DNA of 50,385 nucleotides, from NCBI GenBank assembly GCA_964555585.1, contig CAZKSN010000008.1, forward strand, positions 1 through 50,385, in the 5' to 3' direction. The notes under the pieces are model-generated. The model made no database searches. It worked only from the letters and a program-made list of their open reading frames with translations, and was not told the origin of the DNA. The position numbers were made by a program, and so were the translations under genes. Source of the DNA: CAZKSN01 sp964555585 (GTDB lineage Bacteria; Bacillota_I; Bacilli_A; RF39; UBA660). This document shows, piece after piece, positions 7,693-16,428 of the stretch (its first letter is position 1; each line of letters starts with the position of its first letter).

Positions 7693-8229
7693 ATGAATAA
7701 ATATTTTAAAAAATGTTTTATATTAAGTTTTATATTTATTATTGTTTTAGGAACTATAAGTCACTTTTTATATGAATGGTCAAATTATAACAAAATAATA
7801 GGTTTTTTTGTTGCAGTGAATGAAAGTACCTGGGAACATATTAAACTGGCCTTATTTCCCGCACTAATACTTTCAATCGTAAGATTAATATATGTAAAAA
7901 ATAACAACTTACTGGCAGGCATGTTCATATCTTTAATTTCTATGATTATATTAATTCCATTACTGTTTTACGGATATACTTTTTTATTAGGACATCACAA
8001 TGTAATATTAGATATAACACTCTTTATAATAAGTGTTTTTATAGGAGAATTTTTATTTTATAAAGTTCTTTCTATAAATAAATCATTAAAAATATATAAT
8101 ATATATTTTATAATTGGAATAATTTTAATATTAACAAGTTATTCTTTATTCACTTTTTTTCCAATTAAATCTTTTATGTTTGAAGATCCAGTTGATCATA
8201 TATATGGAATAAATAAAGTTGAAAAATAA
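7693..8229 (+). CDS. DUF6512-type membrane protein
   Basis: This 178-residue protein has about five hydrophobic helices and carries the loop motif AVNESTWEHIKLALFP at about 42-57, typical of the DUF6512 family of small integral membrane proteins of unknown function in Firmicutes. Further conserved-looking features are an early SHFLYEW and a GHH in the middle. The start is the ATG at 7693; no Shine-Dalgarno sequence precedes it and the promoter spacing suggests leaderless initiation. It ends about 35 nt before the nucleotidase gene, which has its own good ribosome binding site. Confidence 0.75.
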   Translation: MNKYFKKCFILSFIFIIVLGTISHFLYEWSNYNKIIGFFVAVNESTWEHIKLALFPALILSIVRLIYVKNNNLLAGMFISLISMIILIPLLFYGYTFLLGHHNVILDITLFIISVFIGEFLFYKVLSINKSLKIYNIYFIIGIILILTSYSLFTFFPIKSFMFEDPVDHIYGINKVEK

Positions 8230-8264
8230 CAACAGTATGTTAAAATAAATTTAGGAGGGTTTTT

Positions 8265-8822
8265 ATGGAAAAAAAAGTAATAGTAGATATGGATTTTGTA
8301 ATGTGTGACAGTGGATTCTTAAATATGATAAATAAATTCTTAGGAACCAATTACATGGAAAGTGATTTTACCAATTACTATATGCAGGAAGTAATAAGTG
8401 ATATAGAAACTTTTTATGAATATCTGACTCATAATAACATGTATGAGTGTTGTACTATCTATCCATATGCACAGGAAGTATTAAAAGAATTAAATAATAA
8501 ATATAGGATTTTAATCGCATCCAGCTGTATTCTACCTGGAATGAATATTAATTTACTTAAAAAGCACATTTGTAATAAAATTGATTTTTTAAGTACTAAT
8601 TTTCCATTTATAAATTTTAATCAATATGCATTTCTGGATGACAAGAAGGCTTTAACTCCTTATTGTAAAATAGATGATAAGTTATCAAACCTGGAGGGCG
8701 CAGAAATCAAATTATTATATACCGCTTACAACAATTTAAATTATGATAAAAGCTTTTTAGAGGGTGAAAATATTATAAGAGCAGATGACTGGAAAGATAT
8801 AAAAAGAATACTGTTAAAATAA
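8265..8822 (+). CDS. 5'(3')-deoxyribonucleotidase-like HAD phosphatase
   Basis: This 185-residue haloacid dehalogenase-fold enzyme is of the NT5C type, which removes phosphate from (deoxy)nucleoside monophosphates in the cytosol. The catalytic motif I is VDMDFVMCD (about 7-15; Asp8 nucleophile, Asp10 acid/base). Motif II is IASSC in the middle, and a late KIDDKLSNLEG gives the Mg-binding acidic pair. The helical cap between motifs I and II fits the family. AGGAGGG precedes the ATG with suitable spacing. The gene is followed by about 140 nt without a clear gene and then a terminator. Confidence 0.8.
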   Translation: MEKKVIVDMDFVMCDSGFLNMINKFLGTNYMESDFTNYYMQEVISDIETFYEYLTHNNMYECCTIYPYAQEVLKELNNKYRILIASSCILPGMNINLLKKHICNKIDFLSTNFPFINFNQYAFLDDKKALTPYCKIDDKLSNLEGAEIKLLYTAYNNLNYDKSFLEGENIIRADDWKDIKRILLK

Positions 8823-8960
8823 AAAAATTATATAGGTAAATAGATGAAAATATCTGATTATAATACTAATGTAAACTCTTCACAAAGAATATTAAACATA
8901 TCAAAAGAGAGTATATAGACATATTTTTGAATTAGAATGTAATTTAATAATTTTTAAATG

Positions 8961-8990
8961 AAGCAAATATTTGTTTGCTTTTTATTTTTT
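8961..8990 (+). terminator. Terminator upstream of the radical SAM operon
   Basis: AAGCAAA (8961-8967), 6-nt loop, TTTGCTT (8974-8980) and a T-rich tail. It closes the transcript coming from the nucleotidase gene. Confidence 0.85.
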
Positions 8991-8992
8991 GA

Positions 8993-9003
8993 TATGTTAT
9001 GAT
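8993..9003 (+). promoter_or_regulatory. Extended -10 promoter of the rSAM-DUF4130-groESL operon
   Basis: TATGTTATGAT is a one-mismatch copy of the local TATGTTATAAT element. It overlaps the ATG at 8999, which therefore cannot be the start codon of the operon's first gene. It is the only promoter seen upstream of groESL. Confidence 0.65.
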
Positions 9004-9019
9004 TAATTCGGGTGATAGT

Positions 9020-10255
9020 ATGGATATTAGAAGAAAACTTGAAATTCTAAGTGATAGTGCTAAGTATGATGTATCTTGCAGTTCCAGTGGGTCAAATAGA
9101 AAAAACAATAATGGAATTGGAAACGCGAAACTGTGTGGTGTGTGTCACAGTTTTACAGCTGATGGAAGATGCATTTCTCTATTAAAAATACTAATGACCA
9201 ATATTTGCATTTATGATTGTAAATACTGTATGAACAGATCTTCCAATAATATTGAACGCGCTTGCTTTACTCCTGAAGAAATTGCTGATATAACAATAAA
9301 TTTTTATAAGAGAAATTATATTGAAGGTTTATTTTTAAGTTCTGGAATAATTAAAAATCCAGATTACACTATGAGTAAAATGTATGAAGCAATAAAATTA
9401 CTTAGAGAAAAATATAATTTTAACGGATACATACATACCAAGACAATACCTGGAGCAAGTAAAGAATTAATTGATAAAATGGGATTTTTGGTTGATAGAA
9501 TGAGTGTAAATATTGAACTTCCTTCTAATGAAAGCCTTAAACTTTTAGCACCAAATAAAAATAAAGATAAAATACTACATCCAATGAAATACATATCAGA
9601 AAATATTAAAGATAAGAAAAAGTTTGTGAGAGCAGGGCAAACAACTCAAATGATTATAGGAGCAACAAGTGATACTGACTATAAAATACTATCTTTATCT
9701 GAAAGTTTTTATAATAAATTAAATTTAAAGAGAGTTTATTACTCTGCATATATTCCAATTAATAAAGATGAGAATTTGCCTGCTATAAAAGAGCCTCCAT
9801 TGGTAAGAGAAAACAGACTTTATCAGGCAGATTGGCTGTTAAGATTTTATAATTTTAAAGTGGAAGATTTATTAGATCAGAATAATCAAAACTTTAATTT
9901 ATTATTAGATCCTAAAGCTGATTGGGCTTTGAGAAATTTGGACAAATTTCCCATTGAAATTAATAAAGTGGATTACAACATTTTAATAAAAACACCTGGA
10001 TTCGGTATTTTATCAGCTAAGAAAATAATTGCAGCAAGAAAATATAAAAAATTGACTTTTGAAGATTTAAAAAAAATGAATGTTTCAATTAAAAGAGCTA
10101 AGTACTTTATAACTTGTGATGGTAAATATTTTAATTCAAGTAGAATTTTTAGAGGAGATATAATAACACAGTCTTTAATTTATGAGGAAAATAAAAAGAT
10201 TAACAACAGTCATATCCAACTATCATTATTTCCTATGTTAAAGGAGATAAAATAA
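9020..10255 (+). CDS. Putative DNA modification/repair radical SAM protein (TIGR03916 type)
   Basis: This 411-residue radical SAM enzyme has the cluster motif CIYDCKYC at about 63-70, which binds a 4Fe-4S centre, plus an extra Cys-rich stretch before it (LCGVCHSF at about 38-45). A helix-hairpin-helix segment near 320 (KTPGFGILSAKKIIAAR) suggests DNA contact. This arrangement is the family linked in many genomes to a DUF4130 partner and often to uracil-DNA glycosylase; its reaction is not known. The ATG at 9020 follows GGGTGAT; the earlier ATG at 8999 lies inside the promoter. The partner gene starts 1 nt after the stop codon. Confidence 0.85.
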   Translation: MDIRRKLEILSDSAKYDVSCSSSGSNRKNNNGIGNAKLCGVCHSFTADGRCISLLKILMTNICIYDCKYCMNRSSNNIERACFTPEEIADITINFYKRNYIEGLFLSSGIIKNPDYTMSKMYEAIKLLREKYNFNGYIHTKTIPGASKELIDKMGFLVDRMSVNIELPSNESLKLLAPNKNKDKILHPMKYISENIKDKKKFVRAGQTTQMIIGATSDTDYKILSLSESFYNKLNLKRVYYSAYIPINKDENLPAIKEPPLVRENRLYQADWLLRFYNFKVEDLLDQNNQNFNLLLDPKADWALRNLDKFPIEINKVDYNILIKTPGFGILSAKKIIAARKYKKLTFEDLKKMNVSIKRAKYFITCDGKYFNSSRIFRGDIITQSLIYEENKKINNSHIQLSLFPMLKEIK

Positions 10256-10256
10256 T

Positions 10257-11030
10257 ATGTTTAAATGGAAAGTTGTAAACAATACTTATTTATATGATGG
10301 TTCTATGGAAGGTTTTTTGACTGCAGTGAGTCAATGTTTAAAATTAAAAACTATTCCAGAAAATATTACAATAGAAGAATATTATTTAGAAAATTTATTT
10401 GAAACACCTGTATACATAAATACTGATTATGAAGAATCAATTAAAATAACTCAATTGATAAATAATATTTCCAGTTATTGTTTATATAACGTTTATACTG
10501 CTTTCCTATCTAAAGATAAATCTAAAGAAATTATTATTTTAAAATATATTTTATGTTTATGGAAATATGGAAATAAATTTAATTTTATGAAAAATAATGA
10601 CTCTTTAATAGCAATAAATTCTTTGAGTAAAAAAGTAGCAAGAGAATCTCATAGATTAAAAGGCTTTTTGAGATTCAGAGAAATTTCCAATAATATTCTT
10701 TATGCTGATATAGAACCTGATAATAATATTACAGAAGTTTTAGCTAAACATTTTAAAGAGAGATTAAAAAATGAATTATGGGTAATACATGATAAAAGAA
10801 GAAATATAGTTGCAATTTATGATAGAAATGATTATTTAATTATTAATGTTCAAGAAATAAATTTGAATCAGTTAATTAATAATAACTGTGAAGAAAATTA
10901 CAAGGAGTTATGGAAGGATTATTTCAATAATATCACTATTAAAGAAAGAAAAAATTTAAGATGTCAAATGAATTTTATGCCTAAGAAATATTGGAAATAT
11001 TTAACTGAAATGGAGGAAAAACAAATATGA
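10257..11030 (+). CDS. DUF4130 (TIGR03915-type) DNA metabolism protein
   Basis: This 257-residue partner of the radical SAM protein opens with the family's YDGSMEGFLTAV (about 13-24). It continues with RESHRLKGFLRF (about 132-143) and the end motif RCQMNFMPKKYWKYLTE. In many bacteria the same domain carries a C-terminal uracil-DNA glycosylase domain; here that extension is absent and no separate UDG gene is nearby. The joint role is inferred to be nucleic-acid repair or modification. AAAGGAG lies about 10 nt before the ATG. Its stop codon overlaps the groES start as ATGA, so the pair is coupled to groESL. Confidence 0.85.
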   Translation: MFKWKVVNNTYLYDGSMEGFLTAVSQCLKLKTIPENITIEEYYLENLFETPVYINTDYEESIKITQLINNISSYCLYNVYTAFLSKDKSKEIIILKYILCLWKYGNKFNFMKNNDSLIAINSLSKKVARESHRLKGFLRFREISNNILYADIEPDNNITEVLAKHFKERLKNELWVIHDKRRNIVAIYDRNDYLIINVQEINLNQLINNNCEENYKELWKDYFNNITIKERKNLRCQMNFMPKKYWKYLTEMEEKQI

Positions 11031-11293
11031 TTAAACCACTAAATAATAATGTATTAATTAAATTAATAGAAGTAGAAACCACAACAAAAAAAGGATTAAT
11101 AATTCAGAATAATCAAAGCAGTGAAATAAAAACTGGTGAAATAATCAGAGTAAGTGACAATAGTAATTCTTTTAAAGAAAAAAATAAAGTTATATTTAAT
11201 ATAAATGAGAGTAATAAAGTATTTTATAATAATCAAAATTTTATATTGATTGAAAATAATAAAATACTTGGAATTATTGAAGGTGAGTTATGA
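11027..11293 (+). CDS. groS: Co-chaperonin GroES, divergent
   Basis: GroES forms the heptameric lid of the GroEL folding chamber. This 88-residue copy starts IKPLNNNVLIKLIE, the usual GroES opening, and has the mobile loop near 20-30 as KKGLIIQ in place of the usual G-G-I-V-L pattern. It keeps the TGEIIRVS strand and a typical C-terminus, but is slightly short and unusually Asn/Lys-rich. It overlaps the DUF4130 gene at its start (ATGA) and groEL at its end (ATGA). No CIRCE repeat precedes it, so HrcA control is unlikely and expression should follow the upstream radical SAM promoter. Confidence 0.85.
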   Translation: MIKPLNNNVLIKLIEVETTTKKGLIIQNNQSSEIKTGEIIRVSDNSNSFKEKNKVIFNINESNKVFYNNQNFILIENNKILGIIEGEL

Positions 11294-12902
11294 GTAAAAA
11301 TATAGTGAGCGGAATTAATGCCAGAAAAGCTTTGTTAAACGGAGTGAATAAACTTGCTGATACGATTAAGGTTACTTTAGGTCCCAAGGGAAGAAACGTT
11401 GTAATTGCTAATGAATATTCTTCTCCTTACATTACAAATGACGGAGCAACTATAGCCAGAGAAATTGAGCTTGATAATCGCTTAGAAAATGTTGGAGTAG
11501 AATAAAAGAAGTGACGCAGAAAACTAATGATTTAGCAGGAGATGGAACAACTACTGCTGCAATTCTTGCGCAGGCATTATTGATTGAAGGTCTAAAGCAT
11601 GTAGAAAAGGGTTATAATCCAATGATCTTAAAAGAAGAAATAGATGAAGGTGCAAAACTTTTAATTGAACAATTAAAAAAATTAAGTACTGAGATTAAGG
11701 ATATAGAAGAAATAAAAAATATTGCTAAAATATCATGTGGTAATAATGAAATAGGCGAGTTAATAGGAAATGCTATGGATAAGATTGGACTCAATGGAAT
11801 TATTACAATTGAAGAATCTCAAAGCACGCAAACAAAATTAAATATAGTGAGTGGTTATGAATTAGAATATGGCTATGCATCTTCTTACTTGTTGACTGAC
11901 AATAGTAAGATGACTGCAGATTTTTCTGATCCATATTTATTAATAACTGATCAAAAAATTACAGCTATGGATCAAATAGTAAATATTTTAGATAAAATTA
12001 TTGAATTAAATGGAAATCTAGTTATATTTTGTGACAGCATTGACGATAATATATTATCAAATCTTATTTTAAATAAATTACAGAATATTATAAATGTAAC
12101 TGTAGTAAAAACTAATAATGACGGTGAGAACAGAAAGAATGTTTTAACTGATATAGCAGTTTTAACAGGAGGAAAATTTATCAGTTCAGAAATTGGTAAT
12201 TCTTTATCTAATATTGATATAAATGAATTAGGAAGATCATCTCAAATAATAGTTTATAAAGATAAGACAAATATTATTAATGGAAAAGGTGATAAAAAAG
12301 CAATAAATGATCATATAACTGCGATAAAAAAACAATTGGAAAGTAATAATACAGATTTTGAGAAAGATATTTTAAAGCAGAGACTATCAAAATTAACTGA
12401 AAGTGCAGCCATCATTAAAATTGGTGCTTTGACTGAATTAGAGATGAGAGAAAAAAAAATGAAAATAGAAGATGCTTTATGTTCAACTAAGGCAGCACTT
12501 AAAGAAGGAATACTCCCAGGAGGGGGTATTACTTATCTTTATTTATCAGAACAAATTAAAAAGAAAAATATAGGACTTTTAATATTAAAGAAAGCACTGC
12601 AGGCTCCGATTAAACAGTTATTGATAAACGCAGGATTAGATCATGAAAAAATCATAGATGAAATCATAAGCAATAAATTTGGTATGGGTTATGATGTAAC
12701 TAGCAATAAAATTGTTGATTTAAAAAAAAGTGGAGTAATAGATTCTATTATGGTGGAGAGAATTGCTTTAGAATCAGCAGCGAATATAGTATCATTAATT
12801 CTTACAACTGAGAATATTGTTGTAGATCTATCAAAAGAAGCATTAACAAAAAAAGAATTTAATGATGAATTAATTGAAAGCAGTATTTCTGGTTCGTATT
12901 GA
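11290..12902 (+). pseudogene. groL: Chaperonin GroEL gene split by a frameshift
   Basis: The 60-kDa chaperonin reads in two frames. Part one (11290-11505) holds KVTLGPKGRNVV and TNDGATIA with the ATPase Asp near 52. Part two (from about 11506, open from GTG 11511 to 12902) holds AGDGTTTAAILAQ with the Asp near 87 and KIEDALCSTKAALKEGILPGGG with the Asp near 398. Between them GGAGTAGAATAAAAGAAGTG reads NVGVE-stop, where NVG-x-x-x-(V/I)-KEV is expected; loss of 4 nt, or of 1 nt, would explain it. Everything else looks intact (about 536 residues in all, without the Gly-Gly-Met tail), so either the damage is recent or it is a sequencing or assembly error. No canonical slippery heptamer is seen. 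The gene overlaps groES by ATGA. Confidence 0.8.
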
Positions 12903-12953
12903 TTCCATTCTTATTAAAAGAGTAGTATAATAAAGTAATATTGAGGTGATTAC

Positions 12954-13793
12954 ATGGATAAAATTATTAATTGTAAAAGTTTAAGTGAAATATTAAAAGA
13001 AAAATGCAGGGATGAAATAATAAAAATAAATGATAAGTTAAAGCTTACTGTTATTAGTGTAGGCAAAAATCCTGCATCAGTTATTTATATAAATAAAAAA
13101 AGAAAAGCATGTAATGAATTAAATATAGATTTTGAAGAAATTAATTTTGAAGAAAATGTAAGTGAATTAGAATTAATTAACAAGATTAACGAATTAAATA
13201 ATGATAAAAAGGTTACTGGTATATTGGTACAGTTGCCGCTTCCTGAAAATATCAATAAAAATAATGTAATAAATGCAATTGATTACAAAAAAGATGTAGA
13301 TGGACTTACTGATTATAATACTGGAAAATTATATAATAATGAAAACTGTATAATACCTTGTACTGCTAAGGGAATACTAGAAATATTCAAGTATCTGGAT
13401 ATCAATTTACAAGGAAAAAATATTGCAATAATAAATAGAAGTAAATTAGTTGGTAAACCTTTGATTCCCTTATTAATTAATAAAAATGCAACTGTATCTG
13501 TCTGTCACTCAAAGACAAATAATTTAAAAGCATATACTAAAAAATCAGATATTATAATATGCGCTGTGGGAATACCTAAATTTTTGAAAAGAAACATGAT
13601 AAAAAAAGGATGTATATTAATAGTTGTGGGTATTTCTAAAATCAATGATAAAATTTATGGTGATGTAGATTTTAAAAATGTTTTGAGTAAAGTAAGATAT
13701 ATAACTCCAGTTCCAGGAGGAGTAGGACTTATGACAGTTGCATCATTATTATCTAATGTAATAGAATGTTATAAATTAAATAATAATTCATAA
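12954..13793 (+). CDS. folD: Bifunctional methylenetetrahydrofolate dehydrogenase/cyclohydrolase FolD
   Basis: FolD interconverts 5,10-methylene- and 10-formyl-tetrahydrofolate with NADP, supplying one-carbon units for purines and formyl-Met-tRNA. The 279 residues have the family length. Visible motifs are SVGKNPASVIYINKK (about 36-50) with the catalytic Tyr and Lys, VQLPLP near 97, DVDGLTDYN near 119, the Rossmann segment INRSKLVGKP, and PVPGGVGLMT near the end. GAGGTGAT precedes the ATG. A TATAAT element near 12926 may be its promoter; no terminator is visible after groEL. An inverted repeat separates it from the ireB operon. Confidence 0.93.
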   Translation: MDKIINCKSLSEILKEKCRDEIIKINDKLKLTVISVGKNPASVIYINKKRKACNELNIDFEEINFEENVSELELINKINELNNDKKVTGILVQLPLPENINKNNVINAIDYKKDVDGLTDYNTGKLYNNENCIIPCTAKGILEIFKYLDINLQGKNIAIINRSKLVGKPLIPLLINKNATVSVCHSKTNNLKAYTKKSDIIICAVGIPKFLKRNMIKKGCILIVVGISKINDKIYGDVDFKNVLSKVRYITPVPGGVGLMTVASLLSNVIECYKLNNNS

Positions 13794-13818
13794 TTGTGAT
13801 AGACGCCTTGTAATATAA

Positions 13819-13841
13819 ATAATATTCTGATAGAATATTAT
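13819..13841. repeat. Perfect 10-bp inverted repeat upstream of the ireB-like gene
   Basis: ATAATATTCT, GAT, AGAATATTAT pairs perfectly but has no T tail. It ends about 19 nt before the GTG start codon and overlaps possible -10 sequences, so it may be an operator or leader hairpin as well as a weak terminator after folD. Confidence 0.5.
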
Positions 13842-13859
13842 AGTAGGTAGGTGAGTAGT

Positions 13860-14105
13860 GTGAAACAAACTACCATATTATTTGATAGTGAAGAAGTAGT
13901 AAATGCAGATACAAAAAACACTTTAAAATGCATATGTGAAGATTTAAGTGACAGGGGATACAATCCGATTAAACAAATAACCGGATATTTGATAAGTGGA
14001 GATCCTGGTTTCATTTCAAGTTATAAAGAATGTAGAAATAAAATAACAAAGTTAGATAGAAACAGTATTATAGAATTAATGCTTAAGGAATATTTGGATA
14101 TATGA
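13860..14105 (+). CDS. ireB: IreB family regulatory phosphoprotein (UPF0297)
   Basis: This small cytoplasmic protein is of the IreB/YrzL (UPF0297) family. In Enterococcus IreB is a substrate of the Ser/Thr kinase IreK and negatively controls cephalosporin tolerance. Here the residues QTTILFD (start) and LSDRGYNPIKQITGYLISGDPGFISSYKECRNKI match the family core. I choose GTG at 13860 (81 residues) because AGGTAGGTG ends 6 nt before it; a GTG at 13851 would lie inside that site. The gene overlaps ruvX by ATGA and is the first of the conserved Firmicutes trio ireB-ruvX-yrzB. Confidence 0.88.
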   Translation: MKQTTILFDSEEVVNADTKNTLKCICEDLSDRGYNPIKQITGYLISGDPGFISSYKECRNKITKLDRNSIIELMLKEYLDI

Positions 14106-14515
14106 GATATTTGGGACTGGATTTGGGAAGCAAAACTCTTGGCATATCATTAAGTGATTCAACAAATACAATTGCTTCACCTTATAATACAATCAATTAT
14201 AAAGAATATGAAGAACTGATAACTAAAATTAAATCATTAGTATCTGAATTTAGTATAACAGATATAGTGCTGGGTAATCCGTTAAATATGCATGGAACTG
14301 AAAGTACTAGAAGCAATGAATCAAGATTATTTAAGGAAATTCTAGAAAGAAATATAAATATTGAAATTCATTTACAAGATGAAAGACTATCCACTTTGGA
14401 AGCGGAGAAAATACTGATAAACAATAATACAAGAAGAAAAAACAGAAAAAAAGTTATTGATAAACTAGCTGCAACGATAATACTTCAGACATTTTTAGAT
14501 AAAAGGAGTAAATAA
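14102..14515 (+). CDS. ruvX: Holliday junction resolvase-like RuvX (YqgF)
   Basis: This 137-residue RNase H-fold nuclease is of the YqgF/RuvX family, linked to pre-16S rRNA 5'-end processing and proposed as a Holliday junction resolvase. It shows the first acidic strand GLDLGSKTLGISLSD (about 4-18), the VLGNPLNMHGTES loop in the middle and LQDERLSTLEAE with further acidic residues near 98. A normal length and ATGA overlap with the ireB-like gene show it is intact. The next gene begins 1 nt after its stop codon. Confidence 0.92.
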   Translation: MRYLGLDLGSKTLGISLSDSTNTIASPYNTINYKEYEELITKIKSLVSEFSITDIVLGNPLNMHGTESTRSNESRLFKEILERNINIEIHLQDERLSTLEAEKILINNNTRRKNRKKVIDKLAATIILQTFLDKRSK

Positions 14516-14516
14516 T

Positions 14517-14777
14517 ATGAATATAGTATTAAAAGATTCAAAAGGAAAAGAAGATAAATATAGAATATTATTTGACATTGAAACAGATAAAGATAAAAAA
14601 TATGTAATCTATACTAAAGATGAAGTAATAAGAGATGATTATATTAAGACTTATGTGTCAATATATAAATTGAATAAAAAAACCAAGAAATATACAATTA
14701 CTCCTATTAAAAGTGTTAAAGAAATAGATTTTGTAGATAAAATATTAAATTCATTACAAAGTGAAAGTGAAAATTAA
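14517..14777 (+). CDS. DUF1292 protein, YrzB-like
   Basis: This 86-residue acidic cytoplasmic protein, with DKYRILFDIETDKDKKYVIY at about 12-31, is typical of DUF1292 (YrzB), a small family of unknown function. It nearly always sits directly after ireB-ruvX in Firmicutes, as here. An AAAAGGAG site lies within the end of ruvX. The gene is followed 2 nt later by mltG, so all four genes probably form one transcript. Confidence 0.85.
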   Translation: MNIVLKDSKGKEDKYRILFDIETDKDKKYVIYTKDEVIRDDYIKTYVSIYKLNKKTKKYTITPIKSVKEIDFVDKILNSLQSESEN

Positions 14778-14779
14778 TT

Positions 14780-15847
14780 ATGATAAAAAGAAAATTGAGT
14801 ATTAGAAAAATAACAATTTATTTAATATTGCCACTTTTAATATTATTTTTTTTACTTCTATGGTTTTATTTTTTTATGCTGAGTCCGGTGAGTAAAAAAA
14901 GTGAGGAAGTATTATTTGAAGTTAAGTCAGGTGAAACCTATTCTTCAATCTCTGATAAATTAAAAGAAAATAATTTAATAAGATCAACACTGTTCTTTAA
15001 ACTGTATATAAAATTAAATAATATAGATTATCTTGAAGCTGGAAAATATAAATTAAATAAAAATATGAATATAGCTGACATAGTAAAAATGTTTCATGAA
15101 GGAAGCAGTTATAATCCAGATGCTATCAATGTAACCATTCCTGAAGGAAAAAATATAAGTGAAATTGCAGAAATAATATCTAAAAAGACTCTTGTAGATA
15201 AAAATATATATTTAACAGCATGGAACAGTAACACTTTCATAGACAATGTTATAGATAAATACTGGTTTATTACTGAAGATATAAAAAACAAGGATATAAG
15301 ATATGGTTTGGAAGGCTATTTCTTTCCATCAACATATGAGTTATTAAACAAGGATGTTTCAGCTGAATACATTGCTTATAAATTTTTAGATCAGATGGAA
15401 ACAGTATTAAACAAATATAAGGAAAAAATTGAAAATAGTGATTATTCCGTCCATGAAATTTTAACATTGGCCAGTATTGTGGAATACGAGGCAAAATTTG
15501 ATGAAGACAGACCAATCATTGCCGGTGTATTTTATAATAGATTAGACGCTGATTGGAAACTTCAAAGTGATGTAACAGTTTGGTATGCAATAGGTGAAAA
15601 AAAATTAAGTTACACATATGATGATTTAAATACTGATTCTCCATACAATACTTACTATTATGCAGGATTGCCTGTTGGTCCTGTAAACAATCCAAGTGAA
15701 GCAAGTTTAAATGGAGTACTAAATCCAGTTGAATCTGATTACTATTACTTTATAGCAGATATATGCAGTGAAGATAATAAGACATACTATGCTAAATCTT
15801 ATTCTGAGCATATTAAGAATGTGGAAAAATATTTAACATGTGATTAA
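14780..15847 (+). CDS. mltG: Endolytic transglycosylase MltG
   Basis: MltG cuts growing peptidoglycan strands at the outer face of the membrane and so sets glycan length. The 355 residues comprise a basic N-terminus, one membrane helix (about 13-37), a LysM-like subdomain (about 47-110) and the YceG catalytic domain. The catalytic Glu lies in LASIVEYEA near 234. Further family motifs are LQSDVTVWYA and SPYNTYYYAGLPVGPVNNP. Its presence shows that the organism makes peptidoglycan. No strong ribosome binding site is visible, so it may rely on coupling to the DUF1292 gene 2 nt upstream. Confidence 0.93.
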   Translation: MIKRKLSIRKITIYLILPLLILFFLLLWFYFFMLSPVSKKSEEVLFEVKSGETYSSISDKLKENNLIRSTLFFKLYIKLNNIDYLEAGKYKLNKNMNIADIVKMFHEGSSYNPDAINVTIPEGKNISEIAEIISKKTLVDKNIYLTAWNSNTFIDNVIDKYWFITEDIKNKDIRYGLEGYFFPSTYELLNKDVSAEYIAYKFLDQMETVLNKYKEKIENSDYSVHEILTLASIVEYEAKFDEDRPIIAGVFYNRLDADWKLQSDVTVWYAIGEKKLSYTYDDLNTDSPYNTYYYAGLPVGPVNNPSEASLNGVLNPVESDYYYFIADICSEDNKTYYAKSYSEHIKNVEKYLTCD

Positions 15848-15855
15848 GGTGAATT

Positions 15856-16428
15856 ATGATAAATGAATTAGAACAATACGCAAAAGAGAATAATATTCCT
15901 ATAATGGAAAAAGATTCAATCAATTTTATTCAGAAATTTATTCAAAAATATAATATTAAAAATATATTGGAAATAGGCAGTGCTATAGGGTACTCCGCCA
16001 TTTCCTTTGCAAGAATAAATGATGAGGTATTCATTACTACAATAGAAAAAGATAATGCCAGATACCTAGAGGCTGTAAAAAATATAAATGCATTTGGATT
16101 ACAGGAAAGAATAAACCTAGTGTTCAATAATGCACTTAATTTAAATATTCATGATAAGTTTGATCTAATAATAATAGATGCGGCAAAAACTAAGAACATT
16201 GAATTATTTGATAAATTTAAAGATAATTTAAATAGCAAAAGTTTTATTATTATTGATAATATTAATTTTCATGGCTACGTTGGAAACAGTGATAAGATAG
16301 AAAGCAATAATTTAAAAAAATTAGTAATAAAAATTGAAAATTCCATAAAATACCTAAAGAATTTAAAGGATTTTAAAGTAAGTTTTTTAAATATTGGAGA
16401 TGGTTTAGCAGTATGTCAAAAAATTTAA
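15856..16428 (+). CDS. trmR: tRNA 5-hydroxyuridine methyltransferase TrmR
   Basis: This class I SAM methyltransferase (190 residues) has the O-methyltransferase pattern: NILEIGSAIGYSAISFA (about 35-51) binds SAM, TTIEKDNAR is motif II, and LIIIDAAKTKN and IIIDNINFHG give the metal-binding Asp and Asn residues. In Bacillus TrmR (YrrM) methylates 5-hydroxyuridine at tRNA position 34 to 5-methoxyuridine. The assignment rests on sequence and on the adjacent TrhP genes, which make the hydroxyl group. AAGGTGA precedes the ATG. Its end overlaps the next gene by 16 nt. Confidence 0.88.
   Translation: MINELEQYAKENNIPIMEKDSINFIQKFIQKYNIKNILEIGSAIGYSAISFARINDEVFITTIEKDNARYLEAVKNINAFGLQERINLVFNNALNLNIHDKFDLIIIDAAKTKNIELFDKFKDNLNSKSFIIIDNINFHGYVGNSDKIESNNLKKLVIKIENSIKYLKNLKDFKVSFLNIGDGLAVCQKI

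Noticed and set aside
8844..8918. 24-codon ORF after the nucleotidase gene
   Set aside because: It has only a weak AGGTAAATAG site, no recognisable sequence and no coding evidence beyond its position before a terminator; too short to support.
10950..11030. CIRCE element for groESL
   Set aside because: The region upstream of groES is coding sequence of the DUF4130 gene and contains no TTAGCACTC/GAGTGCTAA inverted repeat.
11498..11515. Programmed frameshift in groEL
   Set aside because: There is no X-XXY-YYZ slippery heptamer at the break and no known groEL recoding; an indel or a sequence error is simpler.
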